64,000 bases of DNA from Tritrichomonas musculus (GCA_039105265.1 JAPFFF010000053.1:620001-684000), one strand, 5' to 3'; positions 1 through 13,100 are shown, counted from the first letter of the stretch. Numbers and translations are program-made. Notes: a model not told the origin generated them from the letters alone.

Positions 1-2562
1 GGAAGCTTTTATTTTAGAAAACTCTTCAGCATTTTTCAAGAAATGATCTGTATCAATTGTTAAGTTTCTACTATTAAGCAAAAGATCACAAATTTCACTA
101 GAACCGTTAATGCAAGCATTTTGAAAAGAGTCAGTAACATCATATTCAATGTAATTATATTTATTAGAGGCCAAATTGACAATATTTGAGATGATGTAAT
201 AATTTCCAAATTTGCATACTTCAGGTAATAATTCTGAAAAAATCTTGTCAATCCAATCATCTTTCTTTTTGGCCAAATACGAAGTCAAAATTTTGAAAAG
301 ATTTGTGTGATTTTCTGAATGACAATACTTCAAACTTTGGAAAACGGTTGAATCCAGAATAAATCCAAGTTTTCTATCATGAACCTTGAAATAATAACTA
401 ATCATGTTAACATTGTTATTCTTAACAGATTTAAAGAACCATTCATTGTTATGGTTTTTGGCATCATATTTGTTTTGAACATGAATTGAGTCTGATATAG
501 TTTTTAATATCGACATGTTACCGAATTCAGTGAAAGGAGAAACATTTCTTATTATAAAAAGTTCATTCTTTTCTTTAATAACGTCATAAAGAATTCGCAT
601 AACAGTATAAAAACCATTCTTTGCAGAAGATTCGATAGCATTCTTAAACATATTTCGAGATTGATAAAATCCCCAGCCAGTTCTTTGTTCATTATTCGCA
701 AATAAAAGTTCACTTTTATCAATCAGTCCAATCATTGAATGTGCATTTCCATTTTCAGCAGAATAAGCTATCAAATCCATGCAGAAATCAATGTCATTGT
801 TTTTGTAATAATAATTCTCTAAAGCCCAATCAAAAAAATTATTTTTATGCTTTGAAATTGTCATCATGATACTTTTTCTATCGTAACTAAAAGCAGAAGA
901 TATTTCTATATTTTGGAGGATAATTCGAACTATTTCAGCATTGCCTCCATAAATAGCATAAGAAAAAGTTGTTTCACTAATTTGATGACGGTTTAACAAT
1001 AAATATTTAAAACATCGAACGGCTCCATAAGCAGCCGCATAATTTATATAAGTCGTCTTTCCGTTATCAATAAAATCTTCATATATGTTGTATGGAACGA
1101 GAGCTTTTTTACTGTCATATTTACGAAATGTAACCATATCTTGAAAACGATAGAGATCGTCATTTCTCAATGCTAAAGTTAAAGAATCATCGGGTTCGCC
1201 ATTATCAATCATTTGCCGATATTCTTCCATTTTCGTTGGATAATACAAATTAATCCAATTGATTGCTTGTGGATCAATTTTGCTCAAAAATTCATCAATC
1301 GGCATAATCTGAATGATTTCAGGCAAGAACCAAAAGACAACATTTTGATAGTCGATGTTTTCTTCGTCTGAAATCCACTGCTTCAATTCGTTCATAATGT
1401 TTGTATCTGTAACGAGACCGACTTTTTTTAGTTGACGTAAAAATGAACATTCATGCGTTTCTTTCCCAAAATTTGACATCAGCTTGTCAATAATAAATGG
1501 AACCAGCTCTTTTAGGTTGCTTTTGGCTTCTTTATTGATCAAAAATAGAAGATTTGCCAAATTCGCTTGAGAACGAAAAGTTGTTCTAATTACTTGAAGA
1601 ATAAAGGCAGCCAATTCTTGAACATTTTCTTCTGTTTTTATGGTTTTTGATGTTAAAATTTGATTCTGAATTGTTGGAACGGTTTCTTCGGTAATATTAT
1701 ATAAACTTTCAAATAGTTCATCAATTGAATCTAAAATATCCATATTTGCATCAAAAATTTGTGAGATTCTATCAATTTTATTGACGTTTGTATCAATATC
1801 TTTTAAAATGCATTGAATATGTAATTCAGATGCAATATCTTTAAGAGAAAACATGTTATTTTCGGTAATTTTAACGTTCTCAAAATTGAATAAATTGCAA
1901 ATTTGTTGAAATTCGTTATTTTCATCATCATAATCAAAATAAAAAGAATCTTCATCAGGATAATTGTTAACATATGCCAATAAAACATGAGAAGTTAAAA
2001 TTCCAAATACATTGCATTTATATTCTGCTTTGTTCGTAGTAATTGTGAATGTTCTTAGAGATTTTTGTTTAAGATAATTGAAAAAACTATTTTTTTCCAT
2101 TTGAATATAAATTTTATTAGTAGATTTAAAATCATCCTTGGATAAGATTGGAATGCAGTCTATTTTTAATTGATTTTTCAAAAAACAATAAGATTTAATT
2201 TCATCTTTGCTAATTGAAATAGATTTTCCTTGGTATAATTGCTCAAATTTTGATAAAACGCTGTGACTAACTCTCGAACTCAAAAGTTCAAAAGAATCAC
2301 TATTTTGAAAACTAAAATTTGTTATTATTTGGGAAGTATCTTTTAAAATATCGATATTAAAATAGAAATGCGAACTTCCTGCAATTAGGCTAAATTTCTT
2401 TGGAACAACTTGTAAAAAATTGATATTGTATTTCGAATTTAATAAACATAGAGTTTGTTGATCCGTATTAACGCTATTAGTTTGTGAATCAAAATTTACT
2501 TTTGCTGCAAAAAAATAAATATGTCCATCATTAATCGGAGAATTATTTTTTAAAAAAAACAT
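1..2562 (-). CDS. DUF3447/ankyrin-repeat family protein, 3' part outside the window
   Basis: The frame is open for 854 codons from an ATG at 2562 to the left edge; I read every codon and found no stop. Residues 1 to about 450 form an N-terminal region with no motif I recognise. From about residue 457 (DDSLTLALRNDD) the sequence follows the large trichomonad DUF3447/ankyrin family: a short acidic lead-in, then ankyrin-like helices such as INYAAAYGAVRCFKYLLLN and FSYAIYGGNAEIVRIIL. Such proteins are thought to be protein-binding scaffolds; the partner is unknown. No signal peptide or membrane segment is seen. The family call is from remembered sequence pattern, not a search. Base composition matches the other host genes. 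No TCA-type initiator is seen before the ATG; palindromic TTAACGTA words lie there instead. Confidence 0.8.
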   Translation of the reverse strand, partial: MFFLKNNSPINDGHIYFFAAKVNFDSQTNSVNTDQQTLCLLNSKYNINFLQVVPKKFSLIAGSSHFYFNIDILKDTSQIITNFSFQNSDSFELLSSRVSHSVLSKFEQLYQGKSISISKDEIKSYCFLKNQLKIDCIPILSKDDFKSTNKIYIQMEKNSFFNYLKQKSLRTFTITTNKAEYKCNVFGILTSHVLLAYVNNYPDEDSFYFDYDDENNEFQQICNLFNFENVKITENNMFSLKDIASELHIQCILKDIDTNVNKIDRISQIFDANMDILDSIDELFESLYNITEETVPTIQNQILTSKTIKTEENVQELAAFILQVIRTTFRSQANLANLLFLINKEAKSNLKELVPFIIDKLMSNFGKETHECSFLRQLKKVGLVTDTNIMNELKQWISDEENIDYQNVVFWFLPEIIQIMPIDEFLSKIDPQAINWINLYYPTKMEEYRQMIDNGEPDDSLTLALRNDDLYRFQDMVTFRKYDSKKALVPYNIYEDFIDNGKTTYINYAAAYGAVRCFKYLLLNRHQISETTFSYAIYGGNAEIVRIILQNIEISSAFSYDRKSIMMTISKHKNNFFDWALENYYYKNNDIDFCMDLIAYSAENGNAHSMIGLIDKSELLFANNEQRTGWGFYQSRNMFKNAIESSAKNGFYTVMRILYDVIKEKNELFIIRNVSPFTEFGNMSILKTISDSIHVQNKYDAKNHNNEWFFKSVKNNNVNMISYYFKVHDRKLGFILDSTVFQSLKYCHSENHTNLFKILTSYLAKKKDDWIDKIFSELLPEVCKFGNYYIISNIVNLASNKYNYIEYDVTDSFQNACINGSSEICDLLLNSRNLTIDTDHFLKNAEEFSKIKAS

Positions 2563-2582
2563 TAAATTTTATAAAATATTTG

Positions 2583-2616
2583 TACGTTAAAATAATTAAC
2601 GTATTTGGTTAACGTA
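2583..2616. promoter_or_regulatory. palindromic TACGTTAA/TTAACGTA cluster upstream of the ankyrin-type gene
   Basis: TACGTTAA and TTAACGTA form a perfect 8-bp inverted repeat at 2583-2603 with a 5-nt spacer, and a third TTAACGTA copy lies at 2609-2616. The cluster begins about 20 bp upstream of the minus-strand start at 2562. The core AACG word resembles Myb-type sites known from trichomonad promoters, but that link is only an inference. The same 10-mer TGTACGTTAA recurs at 19786. Confidence 0.35.
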
Positions 2617-2859
2617 ATAAAAAAGAAAATTGATCTTTTAAATAACATAAAAACTCTTAATATAACTTATTTAAATAATATTAATAAATTTAAACAATAT
2701 ATAATAAATGTTTTGTCCAAAATATCTTAAAAATATATTTTTTATGGATAGATAAAAGCGTTTTAATCTAAAATTTATTATGTTTCAAATGTATTCAAAA
2801 ACAAAAAGAAAAAATTTTATTTATGAAATTTTTTCTCAGAAAAAGTTAAATTTTTGAGA

Positions 2860-4417
2860 AAAAAAAGCCAAACCAAATACTATTGTCAAATCTGATTGTG
2901 ATAGATATATTTTCATTGATGATACCTTTACCAAATTAGATGATCTTCAACCTAGTCTTAAAATAGAAGAAGATCCACATTTTTCTGACTTTGATGGTGG
3001 AATATGTGAAATTCATCCAGATAGTGAGTTAGAATTTGGAGAAGAAGTTTTTTTGACCCAGAATAAACTATGATACTTCGAATTTTGACATAGAAGAATT
3101 GGTCAAAACAAAATATTATATTAATTTGTCAGACTTTGATAGAAAAGAATTAAATAAATCAGGACGTATTTGTGATATTTACAAAATTGTGAATAAAATA
3201 ACAGGTGGTTTTTATGCCCCAAAAATATTTTACGTTTTTTTTACAGACTTAAGAATATTTCAATTTTTTATATAACATTTTACTTACCATTTTCTATTAA
3301 ACCGTCGGGGAAAAAAAATTGAATCCGATTTTCCAAAATTTTGTACTTTTCAATTGAAAAAAAATTGAATGAAAATTTTCCGAAAAATCTGCATTTTGGA
3401 ATCTATCAAAATATTTCAGTATGATTTCAACGCACAGTTTAATAAATCAGAAATTGGAATCAACTTATCAAAAGAAGTAAAAAATTGTTCAATACTGCAT
3501 CACCAATCAATTGTTCAATATATGAAATTTAGTCCGTGCTCATTCAATCAGACAAAAAAGCCGATGATTATCACTGAATATGTCTCGAACGGGACACTCG
3601 AAAGCATTCTTGAAGTTGAAAGAAAACAAACTGTTCCATTCTGGGATGACACATACAAATTGATCACAATTTACGGAATTGCATCAGCAATGAAATACAT
3701 CCAAGACAAATTTCTGAACAATTTAACGGAATATTTAGTGAATGGCGACTTATATAAAATTCTTATTAATGAGTGAAACAGTATGACAACTGAAATTTGG
3801 AATGATACATACAAATTAATAATTATTTTTGGAATAGCTTCATCAATCTTATACTTGCATTCATTTGGTATCATTCACTTGGATATGAAACCAATGAATA
3901 TTGTGATTGATGAATTTTTATTTCCAAGATTTCTGATTTTGGCCAATCAAGACTTCAAAACAGTCATTACAAAGATGCTTCTACTATTGGCACGCCTGTG
4001 TACAGTGTTCCTGAAATTTTTCAAGGTAAATGTTCAGCAAAAAGTGATGTTTACTCATTCTCAATTGTTGTGTATGAAATTATTTCTATAAAAATGCCAT
4101 TTCAAGAAATGAATCGAAGAAATATAGGTAGATTCCTATATTTAGTGCAAGGTAATTATAGACCTAAAATCGCTTATGATTTCCCCTCTGTTTATAAACA
4201 ATTAGTTCAGTCTTGCTGGAATGGAGATTAAACAAAAAGATGCGACTTTTCTTCTATTGTCAATAAATTAAAAAGTGACGAATTCGTTTCAAATTTAAAT
4301 GTTGATAAGGATTATTTTGAAAAGTATCGTAAAATGATAGATAGAGAGGTCGAATTCAATGAAGCTGATTTTCGTGTAATCTCGCCTGAATCAATTATTA
4401 AAACAAAAAATAAATAA
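2860..4417 (+). pseudogene. decayed TKL-like protein kinase
   Basis: Kinase pieces follow one another in broken frames. They are an N-lobe (GRICDIYKIVNKITGGFYAPK, the glycine loop and VAxK region, here FYAPK), a helix-C/hinge part (HHQSIVQYMKF, PMIITEYVSNGTL), a catalytic loop (HSFGIIHLDMKPMNI), DFG, GTPVYSVPE and the SDVYSFSIVVYE C-lobe, ending at about 4417. Frame changes or stops are seen near 3072 (TGA), across 3235-3370, at 3775 (stop), near 3928 just before DFG, and at 4229 (TAA where the family has Gln in WNGDQTKR). The hinge to helix-E segment is present twice (FWDDTYKLITIYGIASAMKY at 3641 and WNDTYKLIIIFGIASSILYL at 3796), suggesting recombination between paralogues. HLDMKPMN and DFG survive, so decay is probably recent. 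This is a host gene family, not a mobile element. Confidence 0.85.
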
Positions 4418-4631
4418 ACAACAAATAATTATATTAACCTTTTTTTTAAGTTATGTATTGAGATTCAATATATCGACTTTTTCATTTATTAGTTCTAATT
4501 TATCTTTTTAACGCCTCGTCTTATTGAATAAATGGTTGGTTTACAAAAAAACTAGAATGAAGGAAACCAAAAGATTTTGGAAAACTTTATAAGATCGAAA
4601 TATACGAAATTTTTTTATTAACTCAATTAAA

Positions 4632-6242
4632 TTAAGGCATTTGGATGATGATTGGAGAAATTGCAAATTTGGTTGGATTGTAATTTTTGATCATCACACC
4701 GAAGCACTCTTCATTCTCTGAATTACTAGTGGTTGTGTTATACCAAGTAACAAGATTGAAATAGATTTGCATTTTATCATATTTTAGTTTGATTTTCATC
4801 AACAATTTGTATTCTCTAATAACAGCCATTGTAGGGCCAATGCCTTTTGAAATTATATCTGCGATGTAATTCAATTTTTCGTTGAATTTTTTAGGAATAG
4901 GTTTTTCAGGAATTATTTCTTGGAGTTGTTGTATGCTCTGTTCGAAAACTTCTTCAAAAATTCTCTTTCTTTCCTCATATTCATCTATTATTCTACTGTT
5001 ATAATTGGAAACAGTTTGAACAAAGTGTTGCCTGGAAAAATCTCCAATTGAAGAAGATGGTTTCATTTCTATTTGGCTTATCACATCAGCTAGAAACGTG
5101 TTTATTCTTCGATTGATATTTTCAATGTTTTCATTGTCATAGATGCGGCATTCGCCTCTTCTTGACGATGCATTTGGTGAAGTCATCAAGCCAAACAATG
5201 TGTAATTCTGGTTAGCATAAAGACCGCGGCCATGAAGTGCAAGTTTCATGATCGAAACGGCAAGAATCATCGCCTTGCACTCGATAATTTCTTGGCAATT
5301 TCTTGCCGATCCATGTGTGACGTCGGAACGAATAAAAGCATTTAAAACGTTTCTGATATTTGATCCATCTTGGCATTGTCTTAATACTTCGATACTTTGC
5401 TGTGAAATCCTTCTTTGTCTGCACTCAATGACGAACTCTCTGTAAATGCCGTTGACAGATTGGAACACATCGAAAGAAACGTTGTTTGAGCTTTCAATTA
5501 TCACTTGTGACATTCTCAGCAGGCAATCATAGAGACATCCCAGGCTGTCTTTTGGTCTTATCTGCTGCACATTTGAGATTCCACACGTGTCATACTTGAA
5601 AGTGCAATTGCTCTTTGTATCTAAAACTGCTTTGAGTTCAGAATAAGTTATTAAAATGTCTTTAAGGATGTTGCGGTAAATTCCCTGCTTTTGTATCAAC
5701 AAATTTGAGTAAACGAAATTATGGAATTTATTTATGTTAACTATGTCACGCTCTTTTGTGACACATTTTCTAACAATCGTTGTAGATATTAGATTTGGGA
5801 GAGATGAAAGCAAAGAAAGAGGATGGAGGTACATTTCAAAAAAGGATTTAACTCCATTACCATTGCCATCTATGTAATGCTTGAATTGTGGGATTTCATC
5901 TGGATCACATTTTTCACGACCAATTCTCTCCACAATTTGATTTGCTACATTGCTAAAACTGATCAAATTTTGAGTTAACATCAATTCTTTTGCCTTTAAA
6001 GCATATTGGTCAACGAGAAGAGCTAAGTTTTCGTTTGAAATTGAGATGGTCAAAACATTTCCATTGATGTTCTGAATTTTACAGTCAATAAAATCTGCAT
6101 TTGATAATTGTATAATTGATGTTTCCTTGTTAAAATTATAAAAAAAGTTCAATGAGTGTGTGGGAATGATATTACTTTCAAGATATCTTTCTGCTTCAAG
6201 TTGGGAAATCCCTTCCCTGATGAATGGAATTATTTCATCCAT
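4632..6242 (-). CDS. hypothetical 536-aa protein
   Basis: The frame is uninterrupted, with an ATG at 6242. A TCATTT initiator lies about 15 nt upstream and supports this start. I do not recognise a domain. The protein looks mostly alpha-helical, with a charged helix-rich C-terminal part (EEYEERKRIFEEVFEQSIQQ, about residues 415-435) and scattered cysteines (KCDPDE, TCGIS, CECR-type words) without a clear zinc pattern. No signal peptide or membrane span is evident. Base composition is host-like. It lies alone between the kinase pseudogene and the HECT gene. It is probably a trichomonad-restricted protein; function unknown. Confidence 0.8.
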   Translation of the reverse strand: MDEIIPFIREGISQLEAERYLESNIIPTHSLNFFYNFNKETSIIQLSNADFIDCKIQNINGNVLTISISNENLALLVDQYALKAKELMLTQNLISFSNVANQIVERIGREKCDPDEIPQFKHYIDGNGNGVKSFFEMYLHPLSLLSSLPNLISTTIVRKCVTKERDIVNINKFHNFVYSNLLIQKQGIYRNILKDILITYSELKAVLDTKSNCTFKYDTCGISNVQQIRPKDSLGCLYDCLLRMSQVIIESSNNVSFDVFQSVNGIYREFVIECRQRRISQQSIEVLRQCQDGSNIRNVLNAFIRSDVTHGSARNCQEIIECKAMILAVSIMKLALHGRGLYANQNYTLFGLMTSPNASSRRGECRIYDNENIENINRRINTFLADVISQIEMKPSSSIGDFSRQHFVQTVSNYNSRIIDEYEERKRIFEEVFEQSIQQLQEIIPEKPIPKKFNEKLNYIADIISKGIGPTMAVIREYKLLMKIKLKYDKMQIYFNLVTWYNTTTSNSENEECFGVMIKNYNPTKFAISPIIIQMP

Positions 6243-6253
6243 GGTAAACTAAA

Positions 6254-6259
6254 AAATGA
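6254..6259 (-). promoter_or_regulatory. initiator (Inr) element TCATTT
   Basis: Read on the minus strand, TCATTT lies with its A about 15 nt before the ATG at 6242. It matches the trichomonad initiator TCA(+1)Py(T/A), which usually sits within 20 nt of the start codon. Confidence 0.5.
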
Positions 6260-7102
6260 TATATTTCCTCTCTTTTTTTTGTTGATAGATTTTCGGCTTA
6301 TTTTTTTTTCAAATTTGATTTGATTTAATTTTGAGACAATTGAATGAAAAAAGGCATTTTTTTAGATTATTATCTATGGAAAATGCTTTTATTTCTTTTT
6401 TTATTCATTTAAAGAAATAAAATATTGATAGTTTTTTGTTTTGGGAAGAAATTTTATAAAAATTTCAATTATTCTTCTTTTTTTATTAATTTTTTTAATA
6501 ATTAGAGATTTGATAGAAGTTTCTATTACTAGGTTAGCCAGCACCAAATATTTGCCTATTGATCATGATGAAATTGGGAAATAATAAAATTTAATTGTAG
6601 CCAAAGAAATTTCTACTTTTGTATTTGATTTAAAATGCAAATTATAATCCTCAACTCTTTATTTAAATTATTTTGAATTTGAATTTGGTGTATTATTGAA
6701 GATAAGAAAATATTATATTTATAAAAATTGTAGTTTTCCAATTGTCACTTTTTAATTAATTCAATTATACTATCAGATGCTTGTTAAATAAATATTTCAA
6801 AAACGATGGGAAATGGATCATTATTTTTAAATCATTTTAGATTCGGATAAAGTAAAATACTCATTACTATAATATATACATATTTGTTAATGCACGGCTT
6901 CAATTTTAATGTTTTTTTTTTTTTTTTTAAAGAAAATATTCTGATCAATCCGTGACGAGGATTTATATTAGAAAATATTGGCTTGTTTCTTTTTGAATTT
7001 TTTTTTGAAAAGCACAGTTTTTACACAATTTTTTTCAATATGTTTTCAAAAAGTCAATAAATTTTTAACTTTTTCAATTTAGCCAAAATTTATATTTTGA
7101 GT
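6260..7102. other. AT-rich intergenic stretch
   Basis: It lies between divergent host genes and is very AT-rich, with a T run near 6910-6928. I see no open frame of note, RNA gene or clear repeat. It presumably holds the promoters of both flanking genes. Confidence 0.6.
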
Positions 7103-7108
7103 TCATTA
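7103..7108 (+). promoter_or_regulatory. candidate initiator TCATTA directly before the HECT gene
   Basis: TCATTA directly abuts the ATG at 7109. It fits TCA(+1)Py(T/A), but the implied leader of only about 4 nt is at the short end, so the real start of transcription may be elsewhere. Confidence 0.3.
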
Positions 7109-10100
7109 ATGAATAACCAGATTCTAGAAAGAATTAGCTTTGATTCTGATATTAGAAACCATCGAGAGTTATCTCCGTTTATCTTTTTTACTCATTCGTC
7201 CATTTATTCAACAGAAAAATCCAAGTTAAATAGAATTAAACTAAAAGATTATCATCATTCTACTTTAAATTATGATACAATCAATACCATTGAAAACAAA
7301 ATATATTCAAAGGATTTTTATAAAAATGACCCAAAAGAAATTGATGGCTACAAAGAATCAATTTTAAGAAAATTGAGATACTTTTTTGATATTCGATCCA
7401 GGTCAGCAATTGAAAATTTATTTACTATTCAAAATGATGTTATTTATGATCTGCTCAATGATTGCCAGTATTTTATGTCTAAATATAAAAAAAAGATTAA
7501 AAGAGATCTTATGCAAATGCCAATATCAACTGCACAATTTCCACATTATCATCAATTAACAACAAACTATTTTTTTTATGATGATCATAGTTTTGAGATA
7601 AATAATAATGATATCATTAATAATGAACAAAAATTATCTGAAATAATCAATAATTACTTTGAAAATGACAAAGATACAAAAAATATGATTCCTTTCAATG
7701 ATCTTCTTCAGTTTTTAAACATTTTATCTGATAATGCAAAAGCTTTTTCATTTTCGCCAACTTTTGTTTTAACAATGATTGAAAATTTTGATAACTTTTT
7801 GAATACTTTATTTCATACTCATAATCCAAAAGATGGACAAAATAATGAAAACACGAGTTATGACTTCATACTTTTCGGAGAAATTAAAAAATTACCAATA
7901 AATGATGAAAATCGGACAAAGATCAAGTATTTTCTTGTGATCATGCTAATTAAAATGCTTCTTTATTTAATAATCCAAAAAATTCATGAAGCATTGTCAA
8001 TTCTTCTTCAATTCATTATTTTAGATCAAGACAATTTTGATTTTGATCTAGACGATCAATTTTCTTTCAAATCGATTTTTGAGAAATCATTACCTCATAC
8101 AACAAGACGATCAAAAATTATTCAAAATATTTCAACAAAGCAAATTATTGATTTTTGTTGTACTGCAAAAGGAAACAATGATTTTATTCTAACTAAAAAT
8201 GGTATATATGAAATAGATCAAACAGGAGAATTGAATCTAATTGAATGCAATTCAAAAAGTTTTGAAAAAGAAGACAAAATTGCTTTTTCAGACGGAATTC
8301 TTTATATTTTAAAACAGGAAGATAAAGAAATTCATAAAATTTTGATTAAAAATGAAAATGTCAATGAGTCAAAAAACAAAGAAACAAATCAAAGAGAAAT
8401 CAAAAAGCAAAGCAATTCAAAAGCAAACAAAAAGAAAAGACTGAGCAAAAAATTGAGAGAAAAACAGAAGAAAGAAAAGAAAGCGCAAAGAAAAGAAGAA
8501 AGAAAGCAAATTGAAAATGATGAAATAAGGCTGGATTCATTATCAATTGATGTTCCTGAGTTGCCAATCATTTCAATGTCCGTTTATAACAACTATGTCA
8601 GAATTTTGCAAAGAAAAAATTATAATAACAACGAAACGACATTTGTGCTCACCAACATCGACATGACACCAAATTCAAGGACAAATTTCAATGTATTTGA
8701 AGCCTTTGAAAAAGTTGACAATGAAAAACAAATCAATCAGACTTCTGTTGAAATAACTGTTTCTGACAAAAGCAACAAATACAAATTATTTGATGCTTGT
8801 TTTAGTGAAGACGTAATTTTCTTCGCATTTGAAGATTCATCATTTGAACAATGGATGATTTTTAAGGATGGAACAGCAAGTCCATTTAAACGCACAAGTT
8901 CACCTTATCTTTTCACTTCCAATTCAAGAGTTAAAATGGACAATGATTCATTTTTACATGTAATGGAATCAACTAGAAATGATGAAAATGAATCAGTTTG
9001 TCTAATTAAAATGTATTTGCCAGAAACCAAATTTTATATCAGGTCAAAAAATGATGTCTTAATGAAGTATTCTTGTTTGCAAAAGTTGTCTGATATTGTT
9101 GACAATTGTTCACATTTAATAATTAATAGAGAAGTAACAAAGGCAGTCACAACTGAAGAATATTATGAGGTAAATGATTCAAGGCATAAAAAGGAAAAGA
9201 AAATGAAAAAAGAAAAACCAATTCAAAATCCATTTTCATTTGTCGTTTCACCTGAAGAAATGAGCACAATTGTGCAGAGTCCAACCGCAATTGCACATAA
9301 ATTAGATGAATTAAAGGCTTTGATAAAAGAAATCAAAGACAAAGAACTTCAATTGTTCTTTATTTCTTTGTTTGTGAAAATGTGCGGAGTTAATTTATTA
9401 TATGGAGTACGTGGCTTATATTCATCTAAAGAAAAGTTAAGTGATGAAATGATAAAGCAAAGATTTGGTAAATTCAAATCTTTCATTTTAGATTTGTATT
9501 CATTAAGCAAGTTGGCTAATTCATCAGATTATGAAGTAATTCTAAAAGGATCTTTCATTTTCACACTTTCTATTGCAGGAAAATTTTTATTCTTGCCAGA
9601 TCAATATGACAATTTACATTATTTCTTTAATGAATTGATTTCATCGAATGATGAATGCACCATGTTTTTGCTGCGTACACTTTCATACTTTATCTTTACA
9701 TATCCCTCTTCTTTGTTCATTATCAATGATTCTTTAATTGACAAACTTTTGGAATATGACAATGTTGATATTCAATTGAGCGAACTTTTTATGAAGAACA
9801 TAATTCTTGTTTTTTTGGAATCAAGATTTGCAAGAAAACTCATGACTAATGAATTCATTGAATATCTTTATCCCTATATTCAATCGGTATTCAAATACAT
9901 TCGATCTATGTTGATGAATTATTCTATTCCTTTAATTATTAGTGAACAACTTTTGTCTTATTTCATGTCAATTGATATTTCTGCAATTCCTCATTATTCA
10001 TCAATGATGTTAAAAGAAGTTGTAAGCATTGCTCCCTATCTTTATGATAGAATCAAAAGAGAACCAGGAGTCTTAGAAAGTGACAAAGAGTTTCTTGAGC

Positions 10101-13100
10101 GTCATAATGATATCCTTCCTCAGACAGTTCACAAAGAAATCAAAGTTCTTGAGAGCGATCATCCATACAATAATTCAAAAGCAAATGTTATTGATGAAGA
10201 AAAAGATTCAAAAGGAAATGTAATTGAAGATTTAGGATCAATTAATTTCGGATCAAATATTGATACAATTTATGCTGTAATTGATCCGCGATGCAAAATT
10301 TCTGAACATGATAAAATTATAATTCATTGTAATAATGAAGTTACAGAATTTAAATCAAATACTGGAATCCAAACAATGAAATTTGAAAGCAATCGTTTGC
10401 ATGTAAAGCTTCTAAAATCAAAAGAAACATGTAATGAGCCTTGCTGGGGATATAAAATATCATTTGTTGGTATTTCTTTTGATATGCAATTTGATTGGAT
10501 ATCAAACGAGCATTTGGCATTTTATAATTGTTTCATTTGCTTTTTGTCACAGGTTTTTTCAAGCGCTTTTGATTCAACAAAGCTGAACCAGAATGAAAAA
10601 GATTTAAAGTCGTTAGTAAATGACAATATTATTCAAGGTATCAAATTTGAAGAAATAAGAAATGAAGAATTAATCAAAGGAATTTCCAAAGGAATTAGTT
10701 TTGATATTGACAATGAAATCGCATTTGATGATGATCAAAAGAAAACTTTTCTTAATGAAATAATTAATGCAAATAATGAAAATGATTCTATAGGGAAAAA
10801 ATTCTTAGACATAATGTATTCAAAAACAGCCAAGAAAAACAGAATAAGATTAAATGAAGCCACAAAATCTATTCTTGTAAATGAGCGTTATTTGACTGCT
10901 TGTTTATTAAAACATCTTGGATTAATTAATTCATGTTTGAAGTTTATCAACAAAGAAGAAGAAGTTGAAGTTCCTTCTAGACTCATTTCTCTATGGAAGA
11001 AAGTTTATTCATTAAGACAAACATTATTCTTTTCATATCAAAAATCCAAGATCACAGTGAATTCAAGCGCAAGAAATAATGACAAATCAATTAAATTTGA
11101 TTTCAAGAAGTATTCAGAAGAAATCAAGAATAAATGTATTTTGCTTCTTTATTCGAGCCCAATATTAGAATTGAAAGAAAAAAGCAATTTTGATGATGAA
11201 AAAATTGAATCAGTTACTTCTTCTATCTTTTCATTCATCACTTCAGAAACAACTCTTTCTGCTGTTTCTGATTTAGTTGATGCCTGTAGAAAGAGGCTTT
11301 CACTGAGAACACAATCATTATTATCATTTTCAAAGTTTTGTGATCATTTTTCATTGTTTGAAACGTCAAAAATGATTCTAGCTAATCAAGTATATAACTT
11401 TTCAACTAATTCTGATAAATTAGTTGGTGTAACAGAAAAAGAATATGATGATTATCACATTCTATATGATCAAGTAATATATAAAATGCTTAAAAAACTG
11501 TTCACTGATCCTTCAACAGCATTGATTTCTAAAATTGAATTTGTAGGAACATTTTTATTTATGTTTGAAAATGATAAAGATGGATCCAATCAACTATCTA
11601 AAATTTTCATTGATATTATTGAAAACAAAAAAATTAAATCATTTATTCGTGATGAAGCAAACTTACAGATGATTATTATATTGTTTTCACTTGCTTTAAG
11701 AAATAGAAATAGTGAAATTGTTAATTACATTTCATCTCTTTTATTCTGTGATTACATTGATTTTACTTGCAAAAAGCTAATTTTGACAATAATTCCTGTA
11801 ATGATAAAAATGATTCCAGGAAATCATAAAATTAAAGATAAATCACTTGCAATTTCTTTTCTTAAAGAAAATTCAAACTTGCCAGTTCTTGTTTGCCAAT
11901 CATTTTATTGGATTGCAACTCTCTTGAATTTATATAAAGATGAAAAAGAAGATTATGATTTCATAATGACTGTTTTAAAAGGAATTGGTCAAGCATTTGT
12001 TGGTAAAAGTTGTTTGTTTATCGATAATGAAGCTTTTAAATCATTCACACATAGACAAGTTGCTGATAAAATGATCTCCTTTATTAGATTGCTGATGAAT
12101 TCTGATAATGATTCAGTATTGAATGTAATTCATGATGTTTTATCAAACAAGATCAACCAATTAAGACTTGATGAAAATAATGATGATTTAATGATTTCAA
12201 TTGGCATGTTTTCATCAATTGGTCAATCTTTATCAGCTTTTGAACCAGAGAGACAATTTGGTGATTTTCTCCGCAGTTCAGACTTATATCAAATTATTGG
12301 ATTTAATCCAGCATTATGTCAAATTAGAGAAATGTATAGTTACAGACGTAAGACAAATGGAAATTTCGAAAATATTGTCAAATTAGATCCGAAGAAGCTT
12401 GATTTGAATGAGAAAGAGATTAATAACCTTTTACAACTTCATAAAATAATCTCGAAATCGAAGTATTTCATTGATGAACAACAAAAATATGATTTTGAAA
12501 TAACAGATAAAGAAATTGCTGAAAATATTTTGTTTTCATCTTTTTATTCATTCCTTCCTATCATAATGCAAAACAAGAATAATGCTGGCATTTTAATGAG
12601 CAACAAATATTTAGATAAAACACTTTCTCTTTTTGAATTTTCAACCAAATCTCTTCCTTCAAATGAGAATTCACTTTTGCTATTGTCTCATTATTTGGAG
12701 AACGCGATTAATAATCCAATGTACAAGCCAAAGAATGATACTAATGAAAATAGAATTGACAGCAATGGATGCTTTAGATTCATGAAAATGAACTTTGGAG
12801 AAATTATTTATGGCAACTTGGATGTAATCAAAACAGATGGAGAACATTATAATCTGTTTCTTTCTTCTAGGCCATTTGATGCTGAGCATGAAACCTATTT
12901 TGAAATCAAAATAAATGAAATTGGCAACAAACGAATTTTTATTGGATTCGTTGATTCTGAAGAATTGAGCATTGATAAAGCTTTCGGTTTTGGGTGTGCT
13001 GGACAATCAGATATTTTCTGCAGAAGATCAGCAAACTTATCAAAACACATAGAATTCTCTTGTGACAAAATCATGAAGAATGATCAAATTCCTCCAAAAC

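Noticed and set aside
6905-6930. T run as a Pol III terminator
   Set aside because: No box A/B or RNA-like structure is near; homopolymers are common in this intergenic DNA.
7097-7108. Upstream start of the HECT gene at 7097
   Set aside because: The codon there is TTG; the first ATG in frame is at 7109.
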